Shown: positions 36,868 through 44,690 of the stretch, one piece after another
Numbering within the stretch: position 1 is the stretch's first letter
Layout: every line of letters begins with the position of its first letter
From: Hohaiivirga grylli
GTDB taxonomy: Bacteria > Pseudomonadota > Alphaproteobacteria > Rhizobiales > Beijerinckiaceae
Assembly (NCBI RefSeq): GCF_039655745.1
Contig: NZ_JBBYXI010000003.1
Coordinates: forward strand, 1-64,000
Length of the DNA: 64,000 nt
Direction: 5' to 3'
The notes under the pieces: model-generated
The model's database searches: none
Told to the model about the DNA's origin: nothing
What the model saw: only the letters and a program-made list of their open reading frames with translations
Program-made: the position numbers and the translations under genes

Positions 36868-38814
36868 TTAGCCAGCCTGTTTGACGCGCATGTACCATTC
36901 GACAAGGCGTCTGACCTGCCGCTCCGTATAGCCGCGTTCAACCATGCGCTCGACGAAGTCTCCGTGTTTCTTTTCAGAGTCACTGTCGCGCTTTGAACCG
37001 AAGCTGATAACCGGCAAGAGGTCTTCAACCTGAGAGAACATGCGTCTTTCAATAACTTCACGGATTTTCTCATAAGAGGTCCATGATGGGTTCTTCCCGT
37101 TATTTGAGGCACGCGACCGTAAAGAGAATTTGACCACCTCATTACGGAAGTCTTTCGGGTTGGCAATTCCGGCAGGTTTTTCAATCTTTGTCAGCTCCTG
37201 ATTCAGGAGGTCCCGATTGAGAAGCTGGCCGGTATCTGGATCCTTGAAATCCTGATCTTCAATCCAGGCATCAGCATAGTCGACATAACGGTCGAACAGG
37301 TTCTGTCCGTAATCGTGATAGGATTCGAGGTAGGCTTTCTGGATTTCATTGCCGATAAACTCGGCATATCGCGGTGCAAGCTCGTCCTTGATAAACTCAC
37401 GGTACCGCTTGTCGATATCTTCAGGAAGCTGTTCACGACGGATGGTCGATTCCAGTACGTACATCAGATGAACGGGGTCCGCTGCAATTTCCGTCGTATC
37501 ATGGTTGAAGGTTGCCGCGAGTACCTTGAATGCAAAGCGGGTTGAGATACCATCCATGCCTTCGTCAACGCCTGCAACATCCTTGTACTCCTGCAAGGAA
37601 CGGGCTCGCGGATCAACTTCACGTAAAGTTTCACCATCATAAACCCGCATCTTCGAAAACAGATTTGAGTTTTCATGTTGACGCAGACGCGACAGAACAG
37701 AGAAGCGGGCTAGCATCTCCAGTGTGCCTGGGGCGCATGGTGCCGTTGCCAGTTCTGAGCTTCTGACCAGCTTGTTATAAATCGCTTCTTCTTCCGTAAC
37801 ACGGAGGCAGTAAGGCACCTTGATTACATAGATACGGTCAATGAAGGCTTCATTGTTTTTGTTCGACTTGAATGTCACCCATTCGGCTTCGTTTGAATGG
37901 GCCATGATAATGCCAGAGAAGGGGATGACACCAATGTTTTCCGTTCCGATATAGTTGCCTTCCTGCGTTGCGGTTAGCAGCGGATGGAGCATCTTGATCG
38001 GTGCCTTGAACATTTCGACAAATTCGAGAATACCCTGATTGGCTCGGTTCAGCCCACCGGAATAGCTGTAGGCATCCGGGTCAGACTGGGGAAGGCGTTC
38101 AAGCTTGCGGATGTCAACCTTACCAACCAGGGAGGAAATGTCCTGATTGTTCTCGTCACCCGGTTCTGTCTTGGCAATTGCAATCTGCCTGAGGCGCGAT
38201 GGGCAGAGTTTGACAACTCTGAAGCGGGATATATCGCCATTAAATTCATCAAGACGCTTGAGAGCCCAGGGGCTCATCAGTCCGGATAAGCGGCGTAAAG
38301 GGATGCCATAGCGCTCACGGACAAGGTCACCCATCTGTTCGGGGTTGATCAGGCCAAGAGGGCTCTCGAATACTGGGCTGATTTCATCACCTGCCTTAAG
38401 GACGTAGATGGGGTAAATCTCCATCAATGCCTTAAGGCGCTCTGCCAATGATGACTTACCGCCACCGACAGGGCCAAGAAGATAAAGAATCTGCTTTCTT
38501 TCTTCTAATCCTTGGGCTGCATGTCTGAAGAAGGAAACAATACGCTCAATCGTTTCTTCCATTCCGAAGAATTCAGAGAATGCAGGATAGACGCGGATTG
38601 TCCGGTTCATGAATATCCGGCCAAGACGTGTATCCTTGGAGGTATCCACCAGCTCTGGTTCTCCGATAGCGGCAAGAATTCTTTCCGGGGCTGATGCGTA
38701 CATCATCGGGTCATTCCGACAGCCCTCTAGATATTCCATAAGAGACATCTCAGTCTCACGGCGTTGTTCGTAAGACTCTGTATAGGCTTTGAAGAGGTCC
38801 ATATCACGGGTCAT
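36868..38814 (-). CDS. prkA: PrkA family serine protein kinase
   Basis: This 648-aa protein has an N-terminal AAA-like PrkA domain with Walker A GPVGGGKS (about 114-121). A long middle region follows (PEQMGDLVRERYGIPLRRLSG, RANQGILEFVEMFKAPIK, NEAEW). The C-terminal PrkA kinase-like domain includes FDRYVDYADAWI. Known members act as a Ser/Thr kinase or AAA protease in stress and stationary phase. ATG 38814 is chosen because AAGGAAGG lies six bases upstream. It is the first gene of the operon with yeaH and spoVR. Confidence 0.95.
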   Translation of the reverse strand: MTRDMDLFKAYTESYEQRRETEMSLMEYLEGCRNDPMMYASAPERILAAIGEPELVDTSKDTRLGRIFMNRTIRVYPAFSEFFGMEETIERIVSFFRHAAQGLEERKQILYLLGPVGGGKSSLAERLKALMEIYPIYVLKAGDEISPVFESPLGLINPEQMGDLVRERYGIPLRRLSGLMSPWALKRLDEFNGDISRFRVVKLCPSRLRQIAIAKTEPGDENNQDISSLVGKVDIRKLERLPQSDPDAYSYSGGLNRANQGILEFVEMFKAPIKMLHPLLTATQEGNYIGTENIGVIPFSGIIMAHSNEAEWVTFKSNKNNEAFIDRIYVIKVPYCLRVTEEEAIYNKLVRSSELATAPCAPGTLEMLARFSVLSRLRQHENSNLFSKMRVYDGETLREVDPRARSLQEYKDVAGVDEGMDGISTRFAFKVLAATFNHDTTEIAADPVHLMYVLESTIRREQLPEDIDKRYREFIKDELAPRYAEFIGNEIQKAYLESYHDYGQNLFDRYVDYADAWIEDQDFKDPDTGQLLNRDLLNQELTKIEKPAGIANPKDFRNEVVKFSLRSRASNNGKNPSWTSYEKIREVIERRMFSQVEDLLPVISFGSKRDSDSEKKHGDFVERMVERGYTERQVRRLVEWYMRVKQAG

Positions 38815-39121
38815 GGTAACCTTCCTTCGAATGACTTCCTTCAAAGAGATAACCCTTGCCAGCCGTTAAGGTTGCCATCTGCAAACCTAAACAATGGTAG
38901 CAGGTTGGGTATTTTTAAAGGGATATTGTTGAGTAAAATATTATTTCAAAAATTAATAATTTTAGAAAATTTTTTTAAATACTTTATATATGTAATTATG
39001 TTATATTTAATAGAAAGACATAATTGATTATGATTTATTTTGTAGTCTAATTATGGTTGTATGTTTTAGAAAATATGGGATATAGATAACCGTCGGTTCT
39101 TTATTAGACAATGGGGATAAA
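38815..39121. other. Intergenic region upstream of prkA
   Basis: About 300 bases, mostly very AT-rich from 38,930 to 39,060, hold the promoters of prkA (minus) and the small orphan gene (plus). I searched by eye for an EcfG-type GGAAC/CGTT site and for hairpins and found none. Confidence 0.5.
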
Positions 39122-39313
39122 ATGAATAAGATTGAAATTTTTTTAGATCGCTTAAAAGCAGAACAGAGGCGTCTAATTGTAGTTTCATCTGAAGCAGATG
39201 TTTTGCCAACAAATAATACTTTAACAAAAATATCTGAATTAGAAAATTGTATAGCAGCAGTGGAACTTGCTATTCAGGAGGGGAAGAATAACAAGTCTGA
39301 AAAGACTAAATAA
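39122..39313 (+). CDS. Small orphan protein (63 aa)
   Basis: This 63-aa protein is highly charged and likely helical (LDRLKAEQRRLIVV, ISELENCIAAVELAIQE) with a Lys-rich C-terminus. I do not recognise the family. GGGGAT lies before the ATG. It sits convergent to ecfG in the general-stress region, so a stress role is possible but only by position. The AT-rich codons differ from the flanking genes. Confidence 0.55.
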   Translation: MNKIEIFLDRLKAEQRRLIVVSSEADVLPTNNTLTKISELENCIAAVELAIQEGKNNKSEKTK

Positions 39314-39378
39314 TTTATTTGATAAATCTATTCTTGTAATGATTGAGGAGAATAGATTTTTATTTTGATTTTATGCTT

Positions 39379-39960
39379 TTAGCCAATTCCAATAGGGCTT
39401 CTGTTTGCAAAGGAGCCCGTCTGAAATGAGCTTTTTAAAAGCTGGTCAGAATATAAATCAGATGTATCAGAGATATCCATTAGCTCTGCTAAGCGAACTC
39501 TTGCACGATTAACGCGACTTTTGATTGTTCCGACGGCACAATCACATATCAATGCGGCTTCTTCATAAGAAAACCCGGAAGCGCCGACGAGTAGCACGGC
39601 TTCACGCTGATCCGCTGGGAGCTGTGTAAGTGCAACCCGCAAATCCTCAAAGTCAAGATGACCATCCTGCTCTGGCAAACTGGTCAGAGTATCCGAATAG
39701 GCGCCATCAACATCCTCAACCTCACGGCGGCGTTTGCGGTATTCAGAATGAAAAAGATTGCGCAGGATTGTAAAAAGCCAAGCATTCAGATTTGTGCCAG
39801 CTTCAAAGCGCTCAACATTCGCAAGGGCCCGGACAAGCGTATCCTGAACCAGATCATCTGCACGATCCATATCGCCACAGAGGGAGATTGCAAATGCACG
39901 TAAACTTGGGATTGCCCTTAGCAGAGGCTCGCGTATTTCGTTCTTATTCGCCATGCCCAT
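39379..39960 (-). CDS. ecfG: EcfG-type ECF sigma factor (general stress response)
   Basis: This 193-aa sigma factor has region 2 (about 15-85: DDLVQDTLVRALANVERF, NAWLFTILRN) and region 4 (about 110-160: LPADQREAVLLVGASGFSYEEAALICDC, GTIKSRVNRARVRL). The region 4 sequence is typical of EcfG, which directs the alphaproteobacterial general stress response. It overlaps the end of nepR by 17 bases, the usual translational coupling of sigma and anti-sigma. ATG at 39960 or 39954. A matching EcfG promoter precedes nepR. Confidence 0.95.
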   Translation of the reverse strand: MGMANKNEIREPLLRAIPSLRAFAISLCGDMDRADDLVQDTLVRALANVERFEAGTNLNAWLFTILRNLFHSEYRKRRREVEDVDGAYSDTLTSLPEQDGHLDFEDLRVALTQLPADQREAVLLVGASGFSYEEAALICDCAVGTIKSRVNRARVRLAELMDISDTSDLYSDQLLKSSFQTGSFANRSPIGIG

Positions 39961-40180
39961 CGTCCTCGGTGGTTCCGAGCTTCCCGATTAAATCAAGGAA
40001 ACGCTGGGGAATAGGCTGACTGGCAAGATCTGAGTACATGGCTCTGAGTTCAGAACCAATACGGTCTTGCGAAGTCTGATCCAGCGTAGGCTCGGGAAGC
40101 GAAGGGTCACGCAACTTTTTGTCGAGCAGAACAGGAGACTCGGATTTTTTTTGCGAATTGTGCAAATTCCTACCCCTCAT
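39944..40180 (-). CDS. nepR: NepR anti-sigma factor
   Basis: This small protein of about 78 aa contains the NepR core IGSELRAMYSDLASQPIPQRF followed by LDLIGKL. NepR binds EcfG and holds it inactive until phosphorylated PhyR takes NepR away. ATG 40180 follows AAGGA by seven bases; in-frame ATGs at 40198 and 40210 lie so close to the EcfG-type promoter that they would have almost no leader. phyR and its histidine kinase, often adjacent, are not in this window. Confidence 0.92.
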   Translation of the reverse strand: MRGRNLHNSQKKSESPVLLDKKLRDPSLPEPTLDQTSQDRIGSELRAMYSDLASQPIPQRFLDLIGKLGTTEDDGHGE

Positions 40181-40218
40181 TTCTCGATCCTTTTGCATGA
40201 AAACCTTCATACACCGAT

Positions 40219-40243
40219 AACGTTAAGCTTACGATTTAGTTCC
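40219..40243 (-). promoter_or_regulatory. EcfG-type promoter of nepR-ecfG
   Basis: On the minus strand GGAAC (40243-40239) is followed after 16 bases by CGTT (40222-40219). This matches the alphaproteobacterial EcfG consensus GGAAC-N16/17-CGTT. Its place directly upstream of nepR indicates that the sigma factor activates its own operon. Confidence 0.85.
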
Positions 40244-40304
40244 CCAAAAATCATTAAAAAATGACTTTCGGGGAATATTTTTTCAATTCAGCGTGTCTTT
40301 ATAC

Positions 40305-40979
40305 TTACTCAGCGTTTGCTACAACTCTTTTTCCTGTCCGCTTTACGATAACAGGAGCGCCAACTTCAACGCGTTGATAGAGATCAAGGACGTCCTGATT
40401 GAGCATGCGGATGCAGCCCGATGAAACGGCCTGTCCAATGCTCCATGGTTCGTTCGTGCCATGAATGCGGAAGAGTGTGTCGACGTTGCCATTATACAGG
40501 TAGAGAGCACGTGCGCCGAGAGGGTTATCAAGACCACCTTTGACGTGACGTGGCAGGTCAGGCTTAATCCTTACCATTGTTGATGTCGGGCTCCAGTTTG
40601 GCCAGACGCCTTTACGGCCAACGCGAGCTGCGCCTTTCCAGCTGAAGCCTTGCTTACCAACACCAATACCATAACGTACGGCTGTTCCGTTGTTCTGAAC
40701 CAGATAGAGATGACGGCTGTCAATATCGACAACAATTGTTCCAGCCTGTTCTGAGCCATTATACTTGACGGTCTGGCGAACCATTTCTTCTGGGAGAAGA
40801 TTGGTATCAACCTGTGGGATATCAAAAGGATCATCAGGGATCGTGCCGATATACCATCTGGCAATATCTGCCTCAGTAGCATCCTGAGGGTCTGTCATGG
40901 ATTCCTGAGGAACATTTGGCTGACAGGCAGCGAGCGGTAGGGCAAGAAGTGCCAGGGCAGCAAAGCGGCTGATAGACAT
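40305..40979 (-). CDS. L,D-transpeptidase (YkuD domain) lipoprotein
   Basis: This 224-aa protein has a lipoprotein signal (ALALLALPLAAC, cysteine at residue 20) and a YkuD catalytic domain. The motif histidine at about 173 (RIHGTNEP) and the catalytic cysteine at about 189 (SSGCIRM) are in place. It makes 3-3 crosslinks in peptidoglycan or attaches proteins to it in the periplasm. It lies upstream of nepR on the same strand but has separate regulation; stress-linked roles are known for such enzymes. Confidence 0.92.
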   Translation of the reverse strand: MSISRFAALALLALPLAACQPNVPQESMTDPQDATEADIARWYIGTIPDDPFDIPQVDTNLLPEEMVRQTVKYNGSEQAGTIVVDIDSRHLYLVQNNGTAVRYGIGVGKQGFSWKGAARVGRKGVWPNWSPTSTMVRIKPDLPRHVKGGLDNPLGARALYLYNGNVDTLFRIHGTNEPWSIGQAVSSGCIRMLNQDVLDLYQRVEVGAPVIVKRTGKRVVANAE

Positions 40980-41228
40980 TATTTTAAGCTTTTCTCTTTC
41001 ATACAGCTGTTTGAACTATAGTAACAGGCTGAAGAACGAGCCTTGTTACCAATTGCAAACCGCTTGGGATGATTCACATAAATATATCTTTCACTCGCTC
41101 TTATTCGAATGTGCAAGACCTAGTGCGACATTTTGTACGGGAAATAACGTATTGTTGCTAAAGAAACACACCTAAATGCCATATATCCGCATTTGGATAT
41201 TTTGAGATTATTTTTCTGAGGTGTGTGT

Positions 41229-41259
41229 AAAAAAAAATGGGGCAGCTTTCACTGCCCCA
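41229..41259 (-). terminator. Minus-strand intrinsic terminator without a protein gene
   Basis: On the minus strand TGGGGCAG (41259-41252) pairs with CTGCCCCA (41245-41238), followed by nine T. The plus strand has no T run after the stem, so the direction is clear. Confidence 0.88.
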
Positions 41260-41390
41260 AGGGTCTCTCCTCTTTGGTAGGGCTATTAAGCCCCGTAAAT
41301 AAGGCGTAAAAAAGGGCAGTCTGTGACAAATATATGAGATAAATCGTGAAATTTTATGCACTTGTCGGAACTCAGACATGCTGCCCCACG
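41229..41390 (-). ncRNA. Candidate small RNA on the minus strand
   Basis: A strong minus-strand intrinsic terminator at 41229-41259 has no minus-strand protein gene to serve: the nearest to its right, mobA, lies beyond two plus-strand genes. A transcript must therefore start between about 41,260 and 41,588. The strand contains two GGGGCAG segments (41382-41388 and 41252-41258) and two CTGCCC segments (near 41,315 and 41,242). These can pair in two mutually exclusive ways, one of which closes a roughly 150-nt RNA with a 10-bp end stem. I do not recognise the family. The exact 5' end is unknown. Confidence 0.5.
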
Positions 41391-41392
41391 TT
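41367..41392 (+). promoter_or_regulatory. EcfG-type promoter of the universal stress protein gene
   Basis: GGAAC (41367-41371) and CGTT (41389-41392) are separated by exactly 17 bases, the optimal EcfG spacing. The next plus-strand gene is the universal stress protein, about 190 bases downstream. The site overlaps the 5' part of the candidate minus-strand RNA. Confidence 0.75.
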
Positions 41393-41565
41393 ATATCCCA
41401 AGATGAGGTTACAGCAGGAGAGGGATAAATGATCTGGTGCTCGTTCTTCGGAAGTCAGATATGGTTGCAATGGAAAAGCTCCCGAAATGAAAGGGGGCTG
41501 CGGTAAGAAGCCTACGGCAGCAGCTAATGAGCACGTGAAAGGTTCTGGCTATTCCATAAGGCTGG

Positions 41566-41588
41566 AGCTTTCTTAAGGGAGGAGAGCT
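41566..41588 (+). promoter_or_regulatory. Hairpin covering the ribosome site of the universal stress protein gene
   Basis: AGCTTTCTT (41566-41574) can pair with AGGAGAGCT (41580-41588), including two G-U pairs, around the loop AAGGG. The stem ends at the base before the ATG and holds much of the Shine-Dalgarno sequence. Such structures can act as RNA thermometers or translational switches; this is inference. Confidence 0.45.
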
Positions 41589-42425
41589 ATGAAAACCATT
41601 CTCGTACCTGTTGAACAGCACAGTTTGATACATAATGTTTTTGAGGCGAGTGTTACCTTAGCCAAGCTCTTCGATAGCTATATTGAAGGTGCAGCCATTG
41701 GTGTTGATTTGCCTGATGTACCGATCATGGATGTTGCTGTCGGCCTGCCTTCTGTCTGGGATCATGAAATTCGTAAAGAAATGGCTGAGGCCTCTCGCCA
41801 GACTTTTGAAAATTACTTTACAGCCAAGAAAATACCCCGTGCCGAAGACAAACCTGATGGTTTGTGCTGGCAATGGCATCCGGCAGGACCAACGACGGAT
41901 ACGATGCTGGGTGCCGAAGGGCGGTGCTTTGATATTACGGTTGTGGGTCGTCCAAGTACTAAAGAACCTATTCCGCGTATTACAACGGTGGAATCTGCCT
42001 TATTCGAGAGTGGACACCCAGTTCTGGTGATCCCACCAGAACCAGTGCACAGCCTGAATGAGCATATAATGATTGCCTGGAATGGCAGCAGTGAAACGGC
42101 GCGTGCTGTTGCATTTGCAAAGCCGTTGCTCGAGAAAGCTAAGCACGTCACGGTACTTGGTATTCATGGATGGAATGTCGGTGGTCCGTCAGCAGAAGAA
42201 ATGGTGCGTATGCTCAATATTAGTGGCATTAAGGCTGAGCATATGTTCTTGGATACTGTGACTGAAGAATACGGAAACATGATCTTGAAAACAGCCATGG
42301 ATAAGAAGTGTGATCTGCTTATCAAAGGTGCCTATACACAGAGCAGACTTCGCCAGATGATTTTTGGTGGCGCGACAAATACAATTCTGTATGAAGCACA
42401 GTTGCCTGTTCTTTTTGCTCACTGA
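41589..42425 (+). CDS. Universal stress protein, tandem UspA domains
   Basis: This 278-aa protein has two Usp-like folds. The first (about 1-148) begins MKTILVPVEQHSL and ends SGHPVLVIPP. The second (about 155-278) has HIMIAWNGSSETARAVAFAKPLL, LLIKGAYTQSRLRQMIFGGAT and ends in LPVLFAH. The GAYTxSRLRxxxFGGxT pattern is the ATP-binding loop type. It is likely cytoplasmic and stress-induced, in line with the EcfG-type promoter upstream. A very short spacer separates it from tusA. Confidence 0.91.
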   Translation: MKTILVPVEQHSLIHNVFEASVTLAKLFDSYIEGAAIGVDLPDVPIMDVAVGLPSVWDHEIRKEMAEASRQTFENYFTAKKIPRAEDKPDGLCWQWHPAGPTTDTMLGAEGRCFDITVVGRPSTKEPIPRITTVESALFESGHPVLVIPPEPVHSLNEHIMIAWNGSSETARAVAFAKPLLEKAKHVTVLGIHGWNVGGPSAEEMVRMLNISGIKAEHMFLDTVTEEYGNMILKTAMDKKCDLLIKGAYTQSRLRQMIFGGATNTILYEAQLPVLFAH

Positions 42426-42444
42426 TAATGACTTGTGGGGACCT

Positions 42445-42675
42445 GTGGAAGATAAACCTGTTCTGGACCTGACAGGGCTGAAATGCCCTTTGCCTGCACT
42501 TCGTGTGAGAAAGAAGCTAATACAGATGCAGGCAAAGGAAGAGTTGCGTGTTATCTGTACAGATCCAATGGCTGTTATTGATATCCCAAATACAGCCCGT
42601 GAACAGGGGGCCGTATTACTTAAACAGTATCAGGAAGATGGAAGATTATGGTTTCATCTTCAGAAAATTGACTGA
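42445..42675 (+). CDS. tusA: TusA-family sulfur carrier protein
   Basis: This 76-aa protein has the TusA/SirA signature LDLTGLKCPLPALRVRKKL with the active cysteine in CPxP, followed by VICTDPMAVIDIPNTARE. TusA proteins relay sulfur for tRNA thiolation and molybdenum cofactor synthesis. The GTG at 42445, with GGGGA upstream, is preferred to starts inside the previous gene. The convergent mobA begins its stop at the next base, so the two genes abut; both relate to molybdenum-cofactor metabolism. Confidence 0.87.
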   Translation: MEDKPVLDLTGLKCPLPALRVRKKLIQMQAKEELRVICTDPMAVIDIPNTAREQGAVLLKQYQEDGRLWFHLQKID

Positions 42676-43302
42676 TTAATGAGCCGATTTATTGAGTAAT
42701 TGTTCTATAGCCCGTTTTTCTTCTGGGGTATTGATATTCATGAATGGGTCAATGGGTGAGTGATCCCAGACAGCTTCTGCACAATCACGTTCCTGCAACC
42801 AACGGCTGATGCTCAGGTGACTGTTTTCAGTCAAGGTTTGTTTCAGTTGCGAAATAAGCTTAACGGACCATAGGCTGTTGACCGGATGCTGTCTTCCTCC
42901 GGATTTTGCCATGACGGCAAGCTTGCCCGAAGTTTTTTGAGTTTCGTGGAGTCTGCTCACAAAATCATCCGGGAAGAATGGCGTATCAACGGCGATACTC
43001 GTAAGCCATTGGATGTCCGGTCGATGCTCCCCAAGCCAGCTCATTGCTGCGTATATGCCTGCTAACGGACTGCGGCCCAAGAAAGGGCCATCATTGATGA
43101 TAGGGCAGTCAAACTGCCTGAACGATGTATCTTCGCTATTGCTGCTGATAAGAATCAGATGGCACTGAGGGGACAGTCTGATGACGGCGTTCTCAATGAA
43201 TGTCACCTTCCCGAAAGGTAGCAAGGCTTTGTCTGATCCTTGCATGCGGCTTGAGCGACCGCCGGCCAGAATAATGCCAGCTGTTTCGGGAAGTTTTGGC
43301 AT
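42676..43302 (-). CDS. mobA: Molybdenum cofactor guanylyltransferase
   Basis: This 208-aa MobA attaches GMP to molybdopterin for bis-MGD enzymes. It has the nucleotidyltransferase signature GIILAGGRSSRMQGSDKALLPFG, the acidic AVDTPFFPDDFV metal site and the family-typical NINTPEE near the C-terminus. It starts nine bases after mrp on the same strand, so it is probably co-transcribed with it. Confidence 0.93.
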   Translation of the reverse strand: MPKLPETAGIILAGGRSSRMQGSDKALLPFGKVTFIENAVIRLSPQCHLILISSNSEDTSFRQFDCPIINDGPFLGRSPLAGIYAAMSWLGEHRPDIQWLTSIAVDTPFFPDDFVSRLHETQKTSGKLAVMAKSGGRQHPVNSLWSVKLISQLKQTLTENSHLSISRWLQERDCAEAVWDHSPIDPFMNINTPEEKRAIEQLLNKSAH

Positions 43303-43311
43303 CGTATGTTG

Positions 43312-44430
43312 TTATTCAATAACAATGCGCGGCGCATTGCGATTATTGCCGGAGGATAAGGAATTCCAGACCTGTTGTGCCATATCTTTGTAAAGTTTGG
43401 CATGGGGGCCATCAGGGTCAGCAATGACAACCGGGCGACCTGCATCAGAGAGTTCTCTGATGGTCATATTCAACGGAACCTCTCCAAGGAAGGGGACGTT
43501 GAGCTTCGCCGCCTCATCGCGTGCACCGCCATGGCCAAAGATGTGAGAGCTCTGTCCGCAATGAGGGCAGATGAAGGTCGCCATGTTTTCAATCAGACCA
43601 AGAATTGGAATTTCCACCTGTTTGAACATTGTGATGCCGCGACGGGCGTCTATCAGGGCGAGATCTTGTGGTGTGGAAACGATGATTGCGCCGGATAGGG
43701 GTGTTGACTGGGCAATGGTCAGTTGGGCATCCCCCGTTCCGGGCGGCATGTCGATGACTAGTACGTCGAGTTCTGCCCATGCGACGTCCCGTAACAGCTG
43801 GGTTAAGGCGGACATAACCATTGGGCCGCGCCATATCATGGCGGCTTCTTCATCAACGAGAAAGCCGATCGACATGACTTTGAGGCCGTAGCCATCTAAG
43901 GGCACAAGCTGGTTATCAGCATTGACTGCTGGCTTGCCAGTGAGCCCAAATAATCTTGGGACTGAGGGGCCATAAATATCGGCGTCCAGAATGCCAACCT
44001 TGAGGCCAAGAGATTTTAATCCAAGGGCCAGATTGGCTGCCGTTGTTGATTTCCCAACACCACCTTTGCCCGAGGCAACGGCAATAATATGCCTTACACC
44101 TTCAACGGGCTGACTGGCTTTGACTGACGGGCGCGACGCGGGGCCTTTGGGTTGCGCAGAGGCTTTTTGATGTGAACCCGCCGGGATTTCTTCTGTCAGG
44201 CTAACAAACACCTCACTGACACCAAGAGCTTTAACCGCAGCTTCTGCCTGTCTGCAGACGGGTTCCCATACGGATGCTTCAGGTGCTTTAATTGCAATTG
44301 AGAACATCACCTGACCCTGTGGCTGTATAATGATGTCCGATAGCTTACCCGAAGCAACAAGGCTCTCACCTGTTACTGGTGTCTTGATATGCGCTAAAGC
44401 CTGGAGCATCTGCTCTTTGGATATCGACAC
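43312..44430 (-). CDS. mrp: Mrp/NBP35-family iron-sulfur cluster carrier ATPase
   Basis: This 372-aa protein has an N-terminal DUF59/MIP18-like domain (about 5-80) and a linker. The P-loop NTPase domain has the deviant Walker A SGKGGVGKSTTAANLA (about 119-134), DADIYGPSVPRLFG, DMPPGTGDAQLT and the CxxC metal-binding pair FICPHCGQ (about 290). It binds and transfers Fe-S clusters in the cytosol. GTG start with GGA upstream. The layout with mobA suggests supply of clusters to molybdenum enzymes (inference). Confidence 0.94.
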   Translation of the reverse strand: MSISKEQMLQALAHIKTPVTGESLVASGKLSDIIIQPQGQVMFSIAIKAPEASVWEPVCRQAEAAVKALGVSEVFVSLTEEIPAGSHQKASAQPKGPASRPSVKASQPVEGVRHIIAVASGKGGVGKSTTAANLALGLKSLGLKVGILDADIYGPSVPRLFGLTGKPAVNADNQLVPLDGYGLKVMSIGFLVDEEAAMIWRGPMVMSALTQLLRDVAWAELDVLVIDMPPGTGDAQLTIAQSTPLSGAIIVSTPQDLALIDARRGITMFKQVEIPILGLIENMATFICPHCGQSSHIFGHGGARDEAAKLNVPFLGEVPLNMTIRELSDAGRPVVIADPDGPHAKLYKDMAQQVWNSLSSGNNRNAPRIVIE

Positions 44431-44690
44431 TGGGGAGTCCTTCCTTTTATCCCTGAGGGGTGTTTTATTATCTAACGGATATATATGATTTTTATAAGCT
44501 GTCTTCGCTGTGGCGCAAATAGCTTATATTTATGAATGCTGGGTATGGTGTTCTGTTACAATTTTAAGGATACGTAACTGGTTATGGTGCAATATGGGCT
44601 TTAAGCCTGTAGGAGCTTCACACGGGAAATTTCCCCTTAGGGAAAAAATGCTTTAATGAGCAGGCCGTAACAAAGAAGGAACTGTTCGCA

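Noticed and set aside
41158..41379. 73-codon minus-strand frame in the region before the stress protein gene
   Set aside because: It runs through the terminator hairpin and T run, has no ribosome site and no protein-like composition; an RNA gene fits better.
41229..41390. 6S RNA, SRP RNA, tmRNA or RNase P RNA
   Set aside because: Size and paired ends recall 6S RNA, but the long helix with central bubble could not be built; the conserved sequences of the SRP and RNase P RNAs and tmRNA are missing.
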